From the NCBI RefSeq assembly GCF_001657485.1, contig NZ_LXFU01000035.1, forward strand, positions 248,001 through 312,000: 64,000 bases of DNA, read 5' to 3'. Shown here piece by piece: positions 23,814 to 33,236 of this stretch (position 1 is its first letter; each line of letters begins with the position of its first letter). A program made the position numbers and the translations under genes. Origin of the DNA: Rhizobium sp. WYCCWR10014 (lineage in GTDB: Bacteria > Pseudomonadota > Alphaproteobacteria > Rhizobiales > Rhizobiaceae). The notes beneath the pieces were generated by a model. The model made no database searches. It saw only the letters and a list, made by a program, of their open reading frames with translations, and had not been told where the DNA came from.

Positions 23814-25556
23814 CTAAAAAAGCGCATCGGCGAAGAGGTCTTCATCGTTTTCGGCTTTGGCGGTTTCGGCGGGAGCGGAGGTGCTGTCCTCGCTTGCCGG
23901 AATGATGCCGCGATGAATGCTGCGCTCCTGGACCATCGTATAGTGCTTGAAGATCTTGCGGTCGAGCGGCGCGATCGTCTCAGCGAGATCGGAGATATCG
24001 GCGACATCGGTGCCGGCGACGGCTTCGAGCATATCGGCGCAGCCGGCAAGGACTTCGCCCAGATTATGCTGGAAATCGAGCTTGCCGATCAGCAGGCTGA
24101 TCTTGGTGGCGACCTCGCGACCGTTCTCGGCGAGCACCTTTAGCTCGTTTTCCATCACGTTGGCTGCAGAGCGGATGTTGCCGACGGCCGAGGTCAGGCT
24201 TTCTCCGAGATTGCCGGATCCGGCATCCGTGGTTGGGGCGACGCGCCCGGCCGCGGCTTCGAGCGCCGGCAGGCCGTTGACGATGGCGTCGGCGGAATCG
24301 TCGAGCTTGCCGGCGAAGATGCGCAGTTCGGCGGTGACGACGTTGATCGACTTGCCTTCCTCGCCGAGCCGGCTGCAGCGCAGGTTGGTATTCAAAGCCA
24401 TATAGTGAATGTCGGTCTTGACGGCGCGGATGTTGCCAATCGCTTCGGAGAGCTTGGCGGCCGTGCCGATCGTCGACTGGCTCACCTGGTCGGCCTGGCG
24501 GCTTGCCGTATCGACCTGCTTGACGATGTCATGGGCGGCCGAGACGCTGGATTCCAGCGCGCGCATGAAGTTGCCGCCGGCCTCGCCACTCTCACCGCTC
24601 ATCTGATCGCGCAGCTTGAGAATCTCCCGCATGTCGTGGTCGAAACTCGCGATCGTCTTGACGACGTTCTCGGAATCCCGCTGGAAATTTGCGCACATGT
24701 CGCTCATCTGCGCCGCTGTTAGATGGTGGATGACATTCTGAAGGCGCTGGCGTGCGCCGGCGTCGAGCCTCGCGCCATCCTCGCCAGCAAAGAAATCTTC
24801 AAGCAGCGAAAAGGTGGCCTGCACATGCTCGATGCGCTGGCGGGTGATATCGCCGATCTGCAGGGCAGACAGAGTCGAGGCGACCTTGCTCTGGACGGCG
24901 CGGGCAATTGCGCCGACCTCGCGGGCGATGACGCCGAGATCCTTGCGGTGTCCGGCAATCTTGGCGGCATCATCGCGCAGGGCTCCGGCGACGGCCGGAA
25001 CAGTATCGGCATAACCCTTGGAAACACCGGCGCCAAAGGAGGCGGCGAGCTTGACCTCCTTGTCGAGACTGTCGAGGTGCATGGCGAAACGATTGACCTC
25101 ATCAGTGCCGGAATAGATGCGCTCCAGGATCTCCTGGGCGAAGCCGGCGAATTCGGCAAGGCCGGCACCGGTAATCTTCACGGTCACCGCGAAGGTTCTG
25201 AGATAACGCATCGTCTCCTGCATGTCGGCGACGTGCTTGCGCAGCTCTCTGCCGGTATGCGCCAGCGAGACGAGCGCCTGCTGGCGGTTTTCCTCGGTGA
25301 CGGGCAGCGCCATCAGGCTCTCCACCGTGGCGCGGAGATCGGCGCTGGTGTCGCTCGCCTCCTTGTTGTCGAGCGTCGTGGTGACACTCTCGAGCGAATT
25401 CAACAGACGGTTGAGGACCTCCATTACCGAGAGCAGCACGGTGCCGCCTTCGAGGAAACGTTCCTCGACCTGGCTACGAGCAGATTCCAGGGTCTGGCTG
25501 ATGTCCCGCCCTGACATGTAGGCTACAGCGTTCGATGATACCAGAGCGTGTGCCAC
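23814..25556 (-). CDS. Cytosolic MCP-like protein
   Basis: A 580-residue helical protein related to methyl-accepting chemotaxis proteins but with no transmembrane segment. Coiled-coil stretches fill most of the chain. The signalling-tip equivalent is VKTDIHYMALNTNLRCSRLG followed by EEGKSINVVTAELRIFAGKL (residues about 385-425), which departs from the consensus [20 protein letters not shown] seen in the neighbouring MCPs. Start is GTG 25556, with AAAAGG at good spacing; an internal ATG at 25517 is an alternative. It is divergent from the STAS-cheY-cheA operon and may modulate or replace a receptor. Function is inferred. Confidence 0.85.
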   Translation of the reverse strand: MAHALVSSNAVAYMSGRDISQTLESARSQVEERFLEGGTVLLSVMEVLNRLLNSLESVTTTLDNKEASDTSADLRATVESLMALPVTEENRQQALVSLAHTGRELRKHVADMQETMRYLRTFAVTVKITGAGLAEFAGFAQEILERIYSGTDEVNRFAMHLDSLDKEVKLAASFGAGVSKGYADTVPAVAGALRDDAAKIAGHRKDLGVIAREVGAIARAVQSKVASTLSALQIGDITRQRIEHVQATFSLLEDFFAGEDGARLDAGARQRLQNVIHHLTAAQMSDMCANFQRDSENVVKTIASFDHDMREILKLRDQMSGESGEAGGNFMRALESSVSAAHDIVKQVDTASRQADQVSQSTIGTAAKLSEAIGNIRAVKTDIHYMALNTNLRCSRLGEEGKSINVVTAELRIFAGKLDDSADAIVNGLPALEAAAGRVAPTTDAGSGNLGESLTSAVGNIRSAANVMENELKVLAENGREVATKISLLIGKLDFQHNLGEVLAGCADMLEAVAGTDVADISDLAETIAPLDRKIFKHYTMVQERSIHRGIIPASEDSTSAPAETAKAENDEDLFADALF

Positions 25557-25898
25557 TTTTATACCTTTTCTTAAAATACAGGCAATTCGACTCTATTTTT
25601 ACGGGCAGGATGGAAACGTCCGGTAAACGCGGCGGGACTCGCCAGCGTTGTGATTAACGAAAGATGTCGATGGGGTCCCGGTGAAAGGGTCACTGTCGCG
25701 CGGTGTAATTCAACATGCTGTTTTTACTTTATTTATTTCTAAATTTTGAGGAAAAAATACAACTTATCCCGGATGAGAATTGGGAGTCTGGGAATGCGCT
25801 ATACGGCAGTTTCCTACAACCGCTGTTTACTCTGCATTAACGCTGCCGTGAGAGTCCTTTTAGGGTCATCAAGTATTTTTCTGGCCCAGGAGGCTGCA
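25557..25898. promoter_or_regulatory. AT-rich divergent control region of che operon
   Basis: This 342-base gap between the MCP-like gene and the STAS gene is clearly richer in A/T than its surroundings, with TTTTTACTTTATTTATTT near 25722. It should hold both promoters. No confident -35/-10 pair or known operator was identified. Confidence 0.5.
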
Positions 25899-26228
25899 TT
25901 GGATACTCCGAAACAATATTGCGAATCTATAAATTTACCGGACGTGCTTAGTATTCGTAACGTATCCGAACTATATTTAAAGTTTAATGATGAATTTCAT
26001 AGCAATGATACAATCATTATCAGCATTCCTGAAGGCGCGGAAGCGGATCTGAGTTTCGTTCAACTCATCGAATCCTCGCGCCGGCAAGCAAAGGCCAAGG
26101 GAAAGACGTTCAAGCTTTCTTCGCCGGCCTGTGGCTCGGTCCTGAAGGTACTTGAGCGCGCAGGTTTCATCGAATCCTTCGATCACGAAGACGCAAATTT
26201 CTGGTTGCATAAAGAGGTGACGTTATGA
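25899..26228 (+). CDS. STAS domain protein
   Basis: A 109-residue STAS (SpoIIAA-like) domain protein that heads the chemotaxis operon. The core TIIISIPEGAEADLSFVQLI (cited as landmark) contains the Ser (residue 52 in ADLSF) at the position phosphorylated in SpoIIAA proteins, followed by the KGKTFKLSSPACGSVLKVL segment typical of the fold. The start is TTG 25899: a perfect AGGAGG lies five bases upstream, whereas the longer frame from 25746 has no such site and encodes a Leu/Cys-rich stretch unlike STAS proteins. Its stop overlaps the cheY start. No cognate kinase or phosphatase is in the window. Confidence 0.87.
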   Translation: MDTPKQYCESINLPDVLSIRNVSELYLKFNDEFHSNDTIIISIPEGAEADLSFVQLIESSRRQAKAKGKTFKLSSPACGSVLKVLERAGFIESFDHEDANFWLHKEVTL

Positions 26229-26593
26229 GTGCAAATATCCTGACTGTCGACGATTCCGCCAGCATTCGTCTGACCACCAAGGTCACGCTGACCAATGCCG
26301 GCTATAGCGTCACCGAGGCGGTCAATGGCGCAGAGGGCCTCGCGACGGCCAAGGGCAGCAGCTTCGATCTGATCGTGACCGATCTCAACATGCCTGTCAT
26401 GGACGGTCTGACGATGATCGAGGAACTGCGCAAGCTGCCGGCGCAAGCCGGCGTTCCGATCATCTTCCTGACGACGGAATCGGACGCCGATCTCAAGGCG
26501 CGCGCCAAGGCGGCCGGCGCGACGGGCTGGCTGACCAAGCCATTCGACCCGGAAAGCCTGGTGAAGATCGTGAAGAAGGTTCTCGGACGATGA
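26225..26593 (+). CDS. cheY: Chemotaxis response regulator CheY
   Basis: A 122-residue single-domain receiver. The acidic pocket is Asp9/Asp10 (ILTVDDSAS), the phosphorylation site is Asp53 (VTDLNMPVMDG), the conserved Thr lies in IIFLTTESD, and Lys in WLTKPFDP. CheY is phosphorylated by CheA and carries the signal to its target, in flagellar systems the motor switch. The ATG overlaps the STAS stop (ATGA), and the stop overlaps the cheA ATG, so STAS, CheY and CheA are coupled. Length and motifs are normal. Confidence 0.95.
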   Translation: MSANILTVDDSASIRLTTKVTLTNAGYSVTEAVNGAEGLATAKGSSFDLIVTDLNMPVMDGLTMIEELRKLPAQAGVPIIFLTTESDADLKARAKAAGATGWLTKPFDPESLVKIVKKVLGR

Positions 26594-28647
26594 GTACGCT
26601 CGATCCGGTTGCCGTATTCCGCACCGAAGCCGCCGAATGCCTTGAAGCAATCGAGGCCGGTCTTCTCGACCTGACCCACCAGCTCGACAATAAGGATCTC
26701 GTCGACGCCGTGTTCCGCGGTCTCCACACGCTCAAGGGCTCCGGCGCGATGTTCGGTTTCGAGGCGCTCGCCGCCTTCACCCATCATTGCGAAACAGCCT
26801 TCGACCGTGTTCGCAAGGGCGAGGTCGCTGCGACCAGCGAACTCGTCGCCGCCGTTCTCGCCGCCCAGGACCACATGCGAGCCTTGGTCGACCAGCCGGA
26901 CGCCGATCACGGCGACATCGGGCATAGGCTTCTGGCGCAGCTGCAGGCTGCCGTCGGCGGCAAGGAAGCGGCGCCAGCAGCAGCGCCGGCCGCTGTTTCC
27001 GGACCCGCCGCCGTGCGCGACGCAGCGGCGAAGAAGAAGAACAGCTGGCGTATCCGCTTCAGCCTGCCCGCCAATTCGATGGCCAACGGCACCAACCCGC
27101 TCGGCCTGCTGGACGAGCTGCGCGATCTCGGCGAATGCACCGTGCGCGCCAACACCTCGGCCATTCCGCCCCTCGACGCGCTGGCTCCAACGGAACTCCA
27201 CATTTCCTGGGACGTGACGCTGACCAGCGAGCAGGACCGCTCGGCGATCGACGACGTCTTCATCTTCGTGCTCGACGATATGGAACTCAGCGTCGAGGAG
27301 ATCAGCGGGCAGGCAGCGGCAACCGCCGCTCCGGTCGAGGAAAAGGTTGCACCTTCCCCTGTCGCCGCGGCATCGGTTACGTCCGTTCCGTCCGCTGTCG
27401 TCCCGGAATTCCGTCCTGTCGAGGCGGTTCCGGCCAAGCGCGAGGCGCCCGCCGTCGTCAGCCAGGCGAAGGCGGCCGAGAATGTCCGCGTTCCGGCCGA
27501 ACGTCTCGATGAGCTGATGGACCGCGTCGGCGAGCTCGTCATCGCGCAATCGCGCCTCAGCCAGCTCGCCAGCGCCAGCACCGATATCGCACTGCGCTCC
27601 GTCTCGGAAGAAATCGAACGTCTCTCCGGCGAATTGCGCGACACGATGATGGTGCTGCGCATGGTGCCGGTCGCCACCCTCTTCTCCCGCTTCCGCCGCC
27701 TCGTCCACGATCTCGCCCGCGAGACCGGCAAGGTGATCGAATTGGTGACGGAGGGCGAGAGCACCGAAGTCGACAAAACCGTCATCGAGCGTCTGGCCGA
27801 TCCGCTGGTGCATCTGGTGCGCAACTCGATCGATCATGGCCTCGAAACGCCTGCCGATCGGCTTGCCTCAGGCAAGACCGAAGCCGGCACGGTGACGCTT
27901 TCGGCCCGCCAGGCCGGCGGCGAGGTGATCATCTCGATCAAGGACGACGGCCGCGGCATCAATCGCGAACGGGTTCGCGCCAAGGCGGAATCCTCCGGCC
28001 TCATCCAGCCCGGCCAGCCGCTTTCCGACTCCGAACTGCTGCAACTGATCTTCGCCCCGGGCTTCTCGACGGCAGCCGCGATCACCAATCTGTCCGGCCG
28101 CGGGGTCGGCATGGACGTGGTCAAGAAGACGGTCGAGGCGCTCCGCGGCGCGATCGACATCGTCAGCGTGCCGGGACAGGGTTCGGAAGTGTCGCTGCGC
28201 ATCCCGCTGACGCTCGCCATCATCGACGGCCTGCTGGTGCGCGTCGGTTCTGGCCGCTACGTCATCCCGCTCTCGGCGGTCGAGGAATGCCTCGAACTGT
28301 CGCTCGAGGAAGATCTTCGCTCGCGCGGCCGCAGCTTCATCTCGCTGCGCGACAGCCTGGTGCCGTTCCTGCGCCTGCGCGACCTCTTCCGCACCGGCAC
28401 CAAGCCTGACGTGCATCAGAAGGTCGTCGTTATCTCGACTGGCACGGAGCGCGTCGGCCTCGTCGTCGACCAGATCATCGGCGACCACCAGACGGTCATC
28501 AAGTCGATGTCGAAACTGCACAATAACGTCGCGACCTTCTCGGGCGCGACCATTCTCGGCGACGGCAGCGTCGCTCTCATTCTCGACGTCGGGCACCTGG
28601 TTGCCGCGGGTCAGCAACAGGAGGCGCAATTGCGTGTAGCAGGATGA
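26590..28647 (+). CDS. cheA: Chemotaxis histidine kinase CheA
   Basis: A 685-residue CheA. P1 Hpt domain: phosphorylated His46 in GLHTLKGSGAMFGF. A Pro/Ala-rich linker (about 120-145) leads to a P2-like region (150-235) and a second Ala/Pro/Val linker. P3 dimerisation helices start near RVPAERLDELMDRVGELVIAQ (landmark), P4 ATPase has HLVRNSIDHGLE (N box), DDGRGIN (G1) and GRGVGMDVVKK (G2), and the P5 CheW-like domain covers the C-terminal 130 residues. It phosphorylates CheY and CheB under MCP control. Overlaps cheY and cheW by four bases each. Confidence 0.96.
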   Translation: MSTLDPVAVFRTEAAECLEAIEAGLLDLTHQLDNKDLVDAVFRGLHTLKGSGAMFGFEALAAFTHHCETAFDRVRKGEVAATSELVAAVLAAQDHMRALVDQPDADHGDIGHRLLAQLQAAVGGKEAAPAAAPAAVSGPAAVRDAAAKKKNSWRIRFSLPANSMANGTNPLGLLDELRDLGECTVRANTSAIPPLDALAPTELHISWDVTLTSEQDRSAIDDVFIFVLDDMELSVEEISGQAAATAAPVEEKVAPSPVAAASVTSVPSAVVPEFRPVEAVPAKREAPAVVSQAKAAENVRVPAERLDELMDRVGELVIAQSRLSQLASASTDIALRSVSEEIERLSGELRDTMMVLRMVPVATLFSRFRRLVHDLARETGKVIELVTEGESTEVDKTVIERLADPLVHLVRNSIDHGLETPADRLASGKTEAGTVTLSARQAGGEVIISIKDDGRGINRERVRAKAESSGLIQPGQPLSDSELLQLIFAPGFSTAAAITNLSGRGVGMDVVKKTVEALRGAIDIVSVPGQGSEVSLRIPLTLAIIDGLLVRVGSGRYVIPLSAVEECLELSLEEDLRSRGRSFISLRDSLVPFLRLRDLFRTGTKPDVHQKVVVISTGTERVGLVVDQIIGDHQTVIKSMSKLHNNVATFSGATILGDGSVALILDVGHLVAAGQQQEAQLRVAG

Positions 28648-29153
28648 GTGCAACAGCAGCAGCCGAACGATTTGACAATCACTGGAGCTATGCCGAGGAA
28701 GTCGAGGTCCTGACCTTCGATCTCAACGGCGAAACCTTCGCGCTGGAAGCGGTCATCGTCCAGGAAATCCTGGACTTGCTTCCTGAGACCGCGGTGCCGG
28801 GCAGCCAGCCCTTCGTCGCCAGCGTCATCAACTTTCGCGGCAAGGTCATTCCGCTCGCCGATCTGCGTCTCGCCTTCGGAATGGAAGCGGCGGAGGCGAC
28901 GATCGACAGCCGCATCATCGTCATCGAGATCGATCTGCAGGGCGAGCAGACGCTCGTCGGCCTCAGGACCGACAAGGTGAACGAGGTGACGACGCTTGCA
29001 AAGTCCGCGAGCGAGGCCCCGCCGAGTGTCGGCATGCGCTGGCGCGCCGATTACATTAACTGCCTGGTGAAGAGGGGCGGAGAGTTCATCATTCTCCCCA
29101 ACCTGCAGGCGATTTTTTCATCGAGGCGCGATGCGGCGGGAGCCGCAAATTGA
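28644..29153 (+). CDS. cheW: Chemotaxis coupling protein CheW (first copy)
   Basis: A 169-residue CheW. The fold is recognised by LTFDLNGETFALEAVIVQEI, then VASVINFRGKVIPLADLRLA and IVIEIDLQGEQTLVGLRTDKV (landmarks). CheW couples CheA to receptors in the membrane array. It overlaps the cheA stop (ATGA) and is followed by the first MCP after 33 bases. An extra N-terminal 17 residues (MSATAAAERFDNHWSYA) precede the domain. The operon has a second CheW at 35048. Confidence 0.94.
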   Translation: MSATAAAERFDNHWSYAEEVEVLTFDLNGETFALEAVIVQEILDLLPETAVPGSQPFVASVINFRGKVIPLADLRLAFGMEAAEATIDSRIIVIEIDLQGEQTLVGLRTDKVNEVTTLAKSASEAPPSVGMRWRADYINCLVKRGGEFIILPNLQAIFSSRRDAAGAAN

Positions 29154-29186
29154 CGCTGAATGAATTCAACGAGGGGTTTGGGGACC

Positions 29187-30896
29187 ATGCGACTGACAAT
29201 CAAGACGAAACTGGTGACCGCGTTCACCTTCATCATTCTGATGCTCGTAGGCACTGCCGCCTACGGTATCTTCAGCCTTGGATCGCTGAACGACACGATC
29301 GATAAGCTTCTCACCGGCCCGGCAGCCCGGCTCGATCTGGCGCAGCAGATCAACATTGCCCAGCTCGAGGAGATCCGCCAGCAGAAGAACCTGCTCACTG
29401 CCCGCAGCGCAGACGAGACGGCTGGCGCAATCGCGAAGGGCAATCAGGCCCGCAAGGACTTCACCGACGCTTTCAACCAGGTGTTGGCGCTGGCCACGGA
29501 AGAAGGCAAGGCGCGCTGGGCGCGCATCGCCGAACTTTCCAAGACCTTCACGGCAGCCGACGATCAGATCCGGGAATATATGAAGGCTGGTAATGCCGAA
29601 GGCGCGAATGCCGTTTCCGTCACGACGGCGCGGGTCGCTGCCAACGACATCGACTCGACGCTCAGCGAAATTCTGGCACTTGAAAAGCAGCGTATGAAGG
29701 CTGCCGACGACGGCGCCGAAGCGCAGTACACGACGACGCGCACAATGATGGTTGCGGTCGCCGCCGTTGCCCTGCTGATTGCTGCCTTTACCGCGTTCTG
29801 GATCGCCAGCACGATCAGCAAGGGTCTCGGCCGTGCCAACACCGTGGTGCGCGAAGTGTCGGAAGGCGATCTGACCAAGATGGCCGATATCACCAGCCAT
29901 GATGAAATCGGCGAACTTCTGGGCAACGTCAATACGATGATCGAACGCCTGCGCGGCGTCGTCGCCGACGCACTGTCGGCCGCCGACAACGTCTCTTCCG
30001 GCAGCCAGCAGCTTTCGGCAAGCTCGGAGCAGGTATCGCAGGGCGCCACCGAACAGGCGGCTTCCGCCGAAGAGGCTTCTGCCTCGATGGAGCAGATGGC
30101 CGCCAACATCAAGCAGAACGCCGATAACGCCGCCCAGACCGAAAAGATCGCCCGCCAGTCGGCCAAGGACGCGGAGATGAGCGGTGAAGCGGTGACGCGT
30201 GCCGTCGACGCCATGCGCACGATTGCCCAGAAGATCGGCATCGTCCAGGAGATCGCCCGCCAGACCGACCTTCTCGCCCTTAACGCTGCCGTGGAAGCGG
30301 CTCGTGCGGGTGAGCATGGCAAGGGTTTTGCGGTCGTTGCTTCGGAGGTGCGCAAGCTTGCCGAACGCAGCCAGTCGGCTGCCGCCGAAATCAGCTCGAT
30401 GTCGAGCGATACGGTCAAGGCTGCCGCCGATGCCGGCGACATGCTCGGCCGGCTGGTGCCCGACATCCGCAAGACGGCGGAACTGGTCTCCGAGATCAGT
30501 GCGGCCTGCCGCGAACAGGATATCGGCGCCTCGCAGATCAACGAAGCGATCCAGCAGCTCGACAAGGTGACGCAGCAGAATGCCGGCGCTTCCGAGCAGA
30601 TGTCGGCAACCTCCGAGGAGCTCGCCTCCCAGGCGGAGGAATTGCAGACCTCGATCGCCTTCTTTAAGGTCGATACGGCAGGCAGCACACGGCCCGGCGC
30701 CTACAAGGCGCAGCCAAAAGCTTCGACCAAGGTGATCAAGGCCCCGGCCGCTGTCCGCAAGTCCGCCCCGCAGGCCAACGGCCAGGGCCGTGGCCAGACG
30801 GTTTCGGCTCAGCAGCAGCGTCTCAAGGGCTTTGCTCTCGATATGTCGATGGGCGGTCCAGACGCCAGCGACGACGATTTCAGGGAGAGCGCATAA
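29187..30896 (+). CDS. Methyl-accepting chemotaxis protein, one HAMP module
   Basis: A 569-residue transmembrane receptor. TM1 is about residues 7-30, the periplasmic four-helix-bundle sensor (4HB_MCP type) about 31-188, TM2 189-212, a single HAMP about 212-265, then the coiled-coil signalling domain with the tip [20 protein letters not shown] near residue 352. It ends [18 protein letters not shown] plus RESA, with no NWETF-type CheR docking pentapeptide. The ATG at 29187 is preferred over an in-frame start at 29160, with GGGGTTTGGGG upstream. First of three paralogues; ligand unknown. Confidence 0.94.
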   Translation: MRLTIKTKLVTAFTFIILMLVGTAAYGIFSLGSLNDTIDKLLTGPAARLDLAQQINIAQLEEIRQQKNLLTARSADETAGAIAKGNQARKDFTDAFNQVLALATEEGKARWARIAELSKTFTAADDQIREYMKAGNAEGANAVSVTTARVAANDIDSTLSEILALEKQRMKAADDGAEAQYTTTRTMMVAVAAVALLIAAFTAFWIASTISKGLGRANTVVREVSEGDLTKMADITSHDEIGELLGNVNTMIERLRGVVADALSAADNVSSGSQQLSASSEQVSQGATEQAASAEEASASMEQMAANIKQNADNAAQTEKIARQSAKDAEMSGEAVTRAVDAMRTIAQKIGIVQEIARQTDLLALNAAVEAARAGEHGKGFAVVASEVRKLAERSQSAAAEISSMSSDTVKAAADAGDMLGRLVPDIRKTAELVSEISAACREQDIGASQINEAIQQLDKVTQQNAGASEQMSATSEELASQAEELQTSIAFFKVDTAGSTRPGAYKAQPKASTKVIKAPAAVRKSAPQANGQGRGQTVSAQQQRLKGFALDMSMGGPDASDDDFRESA

Positions 30897-31142
30897 GCGC
30901 TCCCCCGGGGAAAGCGCTGAGCGCTTCGCCTCAATGTGTTCCCTCGGGCTGCTCCGGTGGCCCGAGGTGGGAATATCCCCCAACGCATGTAGGCGTTGGC
31001 GCTGCGATCGACAGATGTCCGGCTGCCGGGAAGTGAATGTAGTCGCTTTCCCCCTTTTCAGACACATCACTTTCACGCTCGACGCCCCACCGATGGGACG
31101 TGTCTATATCTATTCGTTTTGACCGCAAACAGGGGGTCTCAC

Positions 31143-33065
31143 ATGCGTTTCACCATCAAGCTCAAATTGGGTCTTGCCTTCGGCATCATGACGCTGCTGC
31201 TGATCAGCATCGCGGTTTATGGAAGTCTGAGCCTCGGCACCTTGAACGACGCAAGCGGCAATATGATCGACGGCCCGATGCGTCGCCTGGAACTGGCGCT
31301 GAACGCCAATGTTGCCGAAGTCAACGCCATCCGCGCTCAGAAGAACGCGCTGCTTTCCACCGAACCCGACGCCGCTGCCGGCTTCTATAAGGAGGCCGAC
31401 CAGACCTTGCAGGCGATGTTCGACGCCGTCGATGCCGGCCACGCCATCGCTTCGCCCGAAGGCAGGCCCTATTGGGAAAAGCTGCAGACGATCGGTGCGA
31501 AATTCCGCGACAGATCCGCCGAACTGCAGCAGCTTGACGCCAGGGGCGATCAAGCCGGCGCACTAGCGCTGTCGCTCGGCGACCTGCGCACGATGACCAA
31601 CGACATGGGTGACGCGATTGCCGCACTCATCGAGATCCAGCGCAAGGGCATGAAGGCGACCGATCAGTCGAACACCGATCTTTACAATTCGACGAAGCTG
31701 ATCCTCGGCACGGCTTCCGGTATCGCCGTGCTCATCGCTCTCGGCGCTGCGCTGTGGATCACGCTCGGCATCAACAACGGTCTGCGGAAGATTACGACGG
31801 TCGTAAACGCCGTGGCAATCGGCGACCTCAACCAGAAGGTCGACGTCAAGACCAATGACGAGATCAAGGATCTCATCAACACGGTCAATACCATGAATGC
31901 CAACCTGCGCACCACGGCAGCACTCGCTGATCAGATCGCCATGGGCGACCTCAGCACCGATGCCAAGCCGCTTTCGGACAAGGATACGCTCGGCATCGCG
32001 ATGCAGAGCATGATCTCCAACCTGCGGACCACCGCCGGCATCGCCGATCAGATCGCAAACGGCGACCTGACGGTGTCTCCGAAGCCGCTCTCCGACAAGG
32101 ATGCGCTGGGCCTCGCCCTGGAGCAGATGGTCGAGCGCCTGCGCGGCGTCGTCGCCGACGCGATCTCCGCCGCCGAGAACGTCTCTTCCGGTAGCCAGGA
32201 ACTTTCGGCGAGCTCCGAGCAGGTCTCGCAGGGCGCCACCGAACAGGCGGCTTCGGCCGAAGAGGCTTCCGCCTCGATGGAAGAGATGGCTTCCAATATC
32301 AAGCAGAACGCCGACAACGCGGCGCAAACGGAAAAGATCGCCCGTCAGTCGGCCAAGGATGCTGAAGCCAGCGGCGAGGCCGTCTCCCGCGCCGTCGACG
32401 CCATGCGCACGATCGCCCAGAAGATCGGCATCGTCCAGGAAATCGCTCGCCAGACCGATCTGCTCGCCCTCAATGCAGCCGTCGAAGCCGCTCGTGCGGG
32501 TGAACACGGCAAGGGTTTTGCGGTCGTCGCCTCGGAGGTGCGCAAGCTTGCCGAACGCAGCCAGTCGGCTGCCGCCGAAATCAGCGCCATGTCGAGCGAT
32601 ACCGTGACGGCCGCCCAGGAAGCTGGCGATATGCTCGGTCGTCTGGTGCCCGACATCCGCAAGACGGCGGAACTGGTCTCCGAGATCAGCGCTGCCTGCC
32701 GCGAACAGGATATCGGGGCTGCCCAGATCAACGAGGCAATCCAGCAGCTCGACAAGGTGACGCAGCAGAATGCCGGCGCCTCCGAGCAGATGTCGGCAAC
32801 CTCCGAGGAACTCGCCTCCCAGGCCGAAGAGCTGCAGACGTCGATCGCCTTCTTCAGGGTCGATATGGCAGGCGGGCGCCGCGAGCGCACGCCGGCCGCA
32901 AAACTCACCGTCCGCAGCCGGGCTCCGGCCACACCGCGCAAGCCGGCCAGCAAGGCGCCGGCCAATACGGTCGCCGGCCAGCAGGCCCGCGCCAAGGGGT
33001 TCGCCCTCGATATGTCGATGGGTGGGCCGGATACGTCGGACGATGAATTCCGCGAAAGCGCATAA
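31143..33065 (+). CDS. Methyl-accepting chemotaxis protein, three HAMP modules
   Basis: A 640-residue receptor with TM1 (7-30), a 4HB-type sensor, TM2 (about 183-207) and then a run of three related HAMP-like units before the signalling domain: [19 protein letters not shown], then [16 protein letters not shown] and [16 protein letters not shown]. The signalling tip lies near residue 430 and is almost identical to those of the two neighbouring MCPs. The tail [18 protein letters not shown] plus RESA is shared. ATG 31143 is used; the long upstream frame from 30996 is out of keeping with the TM1 start. Confidence 0.94.
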   Translation: MRFTIKLKLGLAFGIMTLLLISIAVYGSLSLGTLNDASGNMIDGPMRRLELALNANVAEVNAIRAQKNALLSTEPDAAAGFYKEADQTLQAMFDAVDAGHAIASPEGRPYWEKLQTIGAKFRDRSAELQQLDARGDQAGALALSLGDLRTMTNDMGDAIAALIEIQRKGMKATDQSNTDLYNSTKLILGTASGIAVLIALGAALWITLGINNGLRKITTVVNAVAIGDLNQKVDVKTNDEIKDLINTVNTMNANLRTTAALADQIAMGDLSTDAKPLSDKDTLGIAMQSMISNLRTTAGIADQIANGDLTVSPKPLSDKDALGLALEQMVERLRGVVADAISAAENVSSGSQELSASSEQVSQGATEQAASAEEASASMEEMASNIKQNADNAAQTEKIARQSAKDAEASGEAVSRAVDAMRTIAQKIGIVQEIARQTDLLALNAAVEAARAGEHGKGFAVVASEVRKLAERSQSAAAEISAMSSDTVTAAQEAGDMLGRLVPDIRKTAELVSEISAACREQDIGAAQINEAIQQLDKVTQQNAGASEQMSATSEELASQAEELQTSIAFFRVDMAGGRRERTPAAKLTVRSRAPATPRKPASKAPANTVAGQQARAKGFALDMSMGGPDTSDDEFRESA

Positions 33066-33236
33066 AGCTTTTCGGATGCAGAAGCTGGGGCCGCGGTGGA
33101 CAGCGGCCCTCGATTGAACCGGTGCATGGACGCACCTGGTCATGCCGGCTCTGCCGGTGACGCATGAAGCGTTTTCACGACGGCATGATGTGCGATCCGG
33201 CGGAATATCCGCCGTGGTACTAACGGGGGTTTGGAA

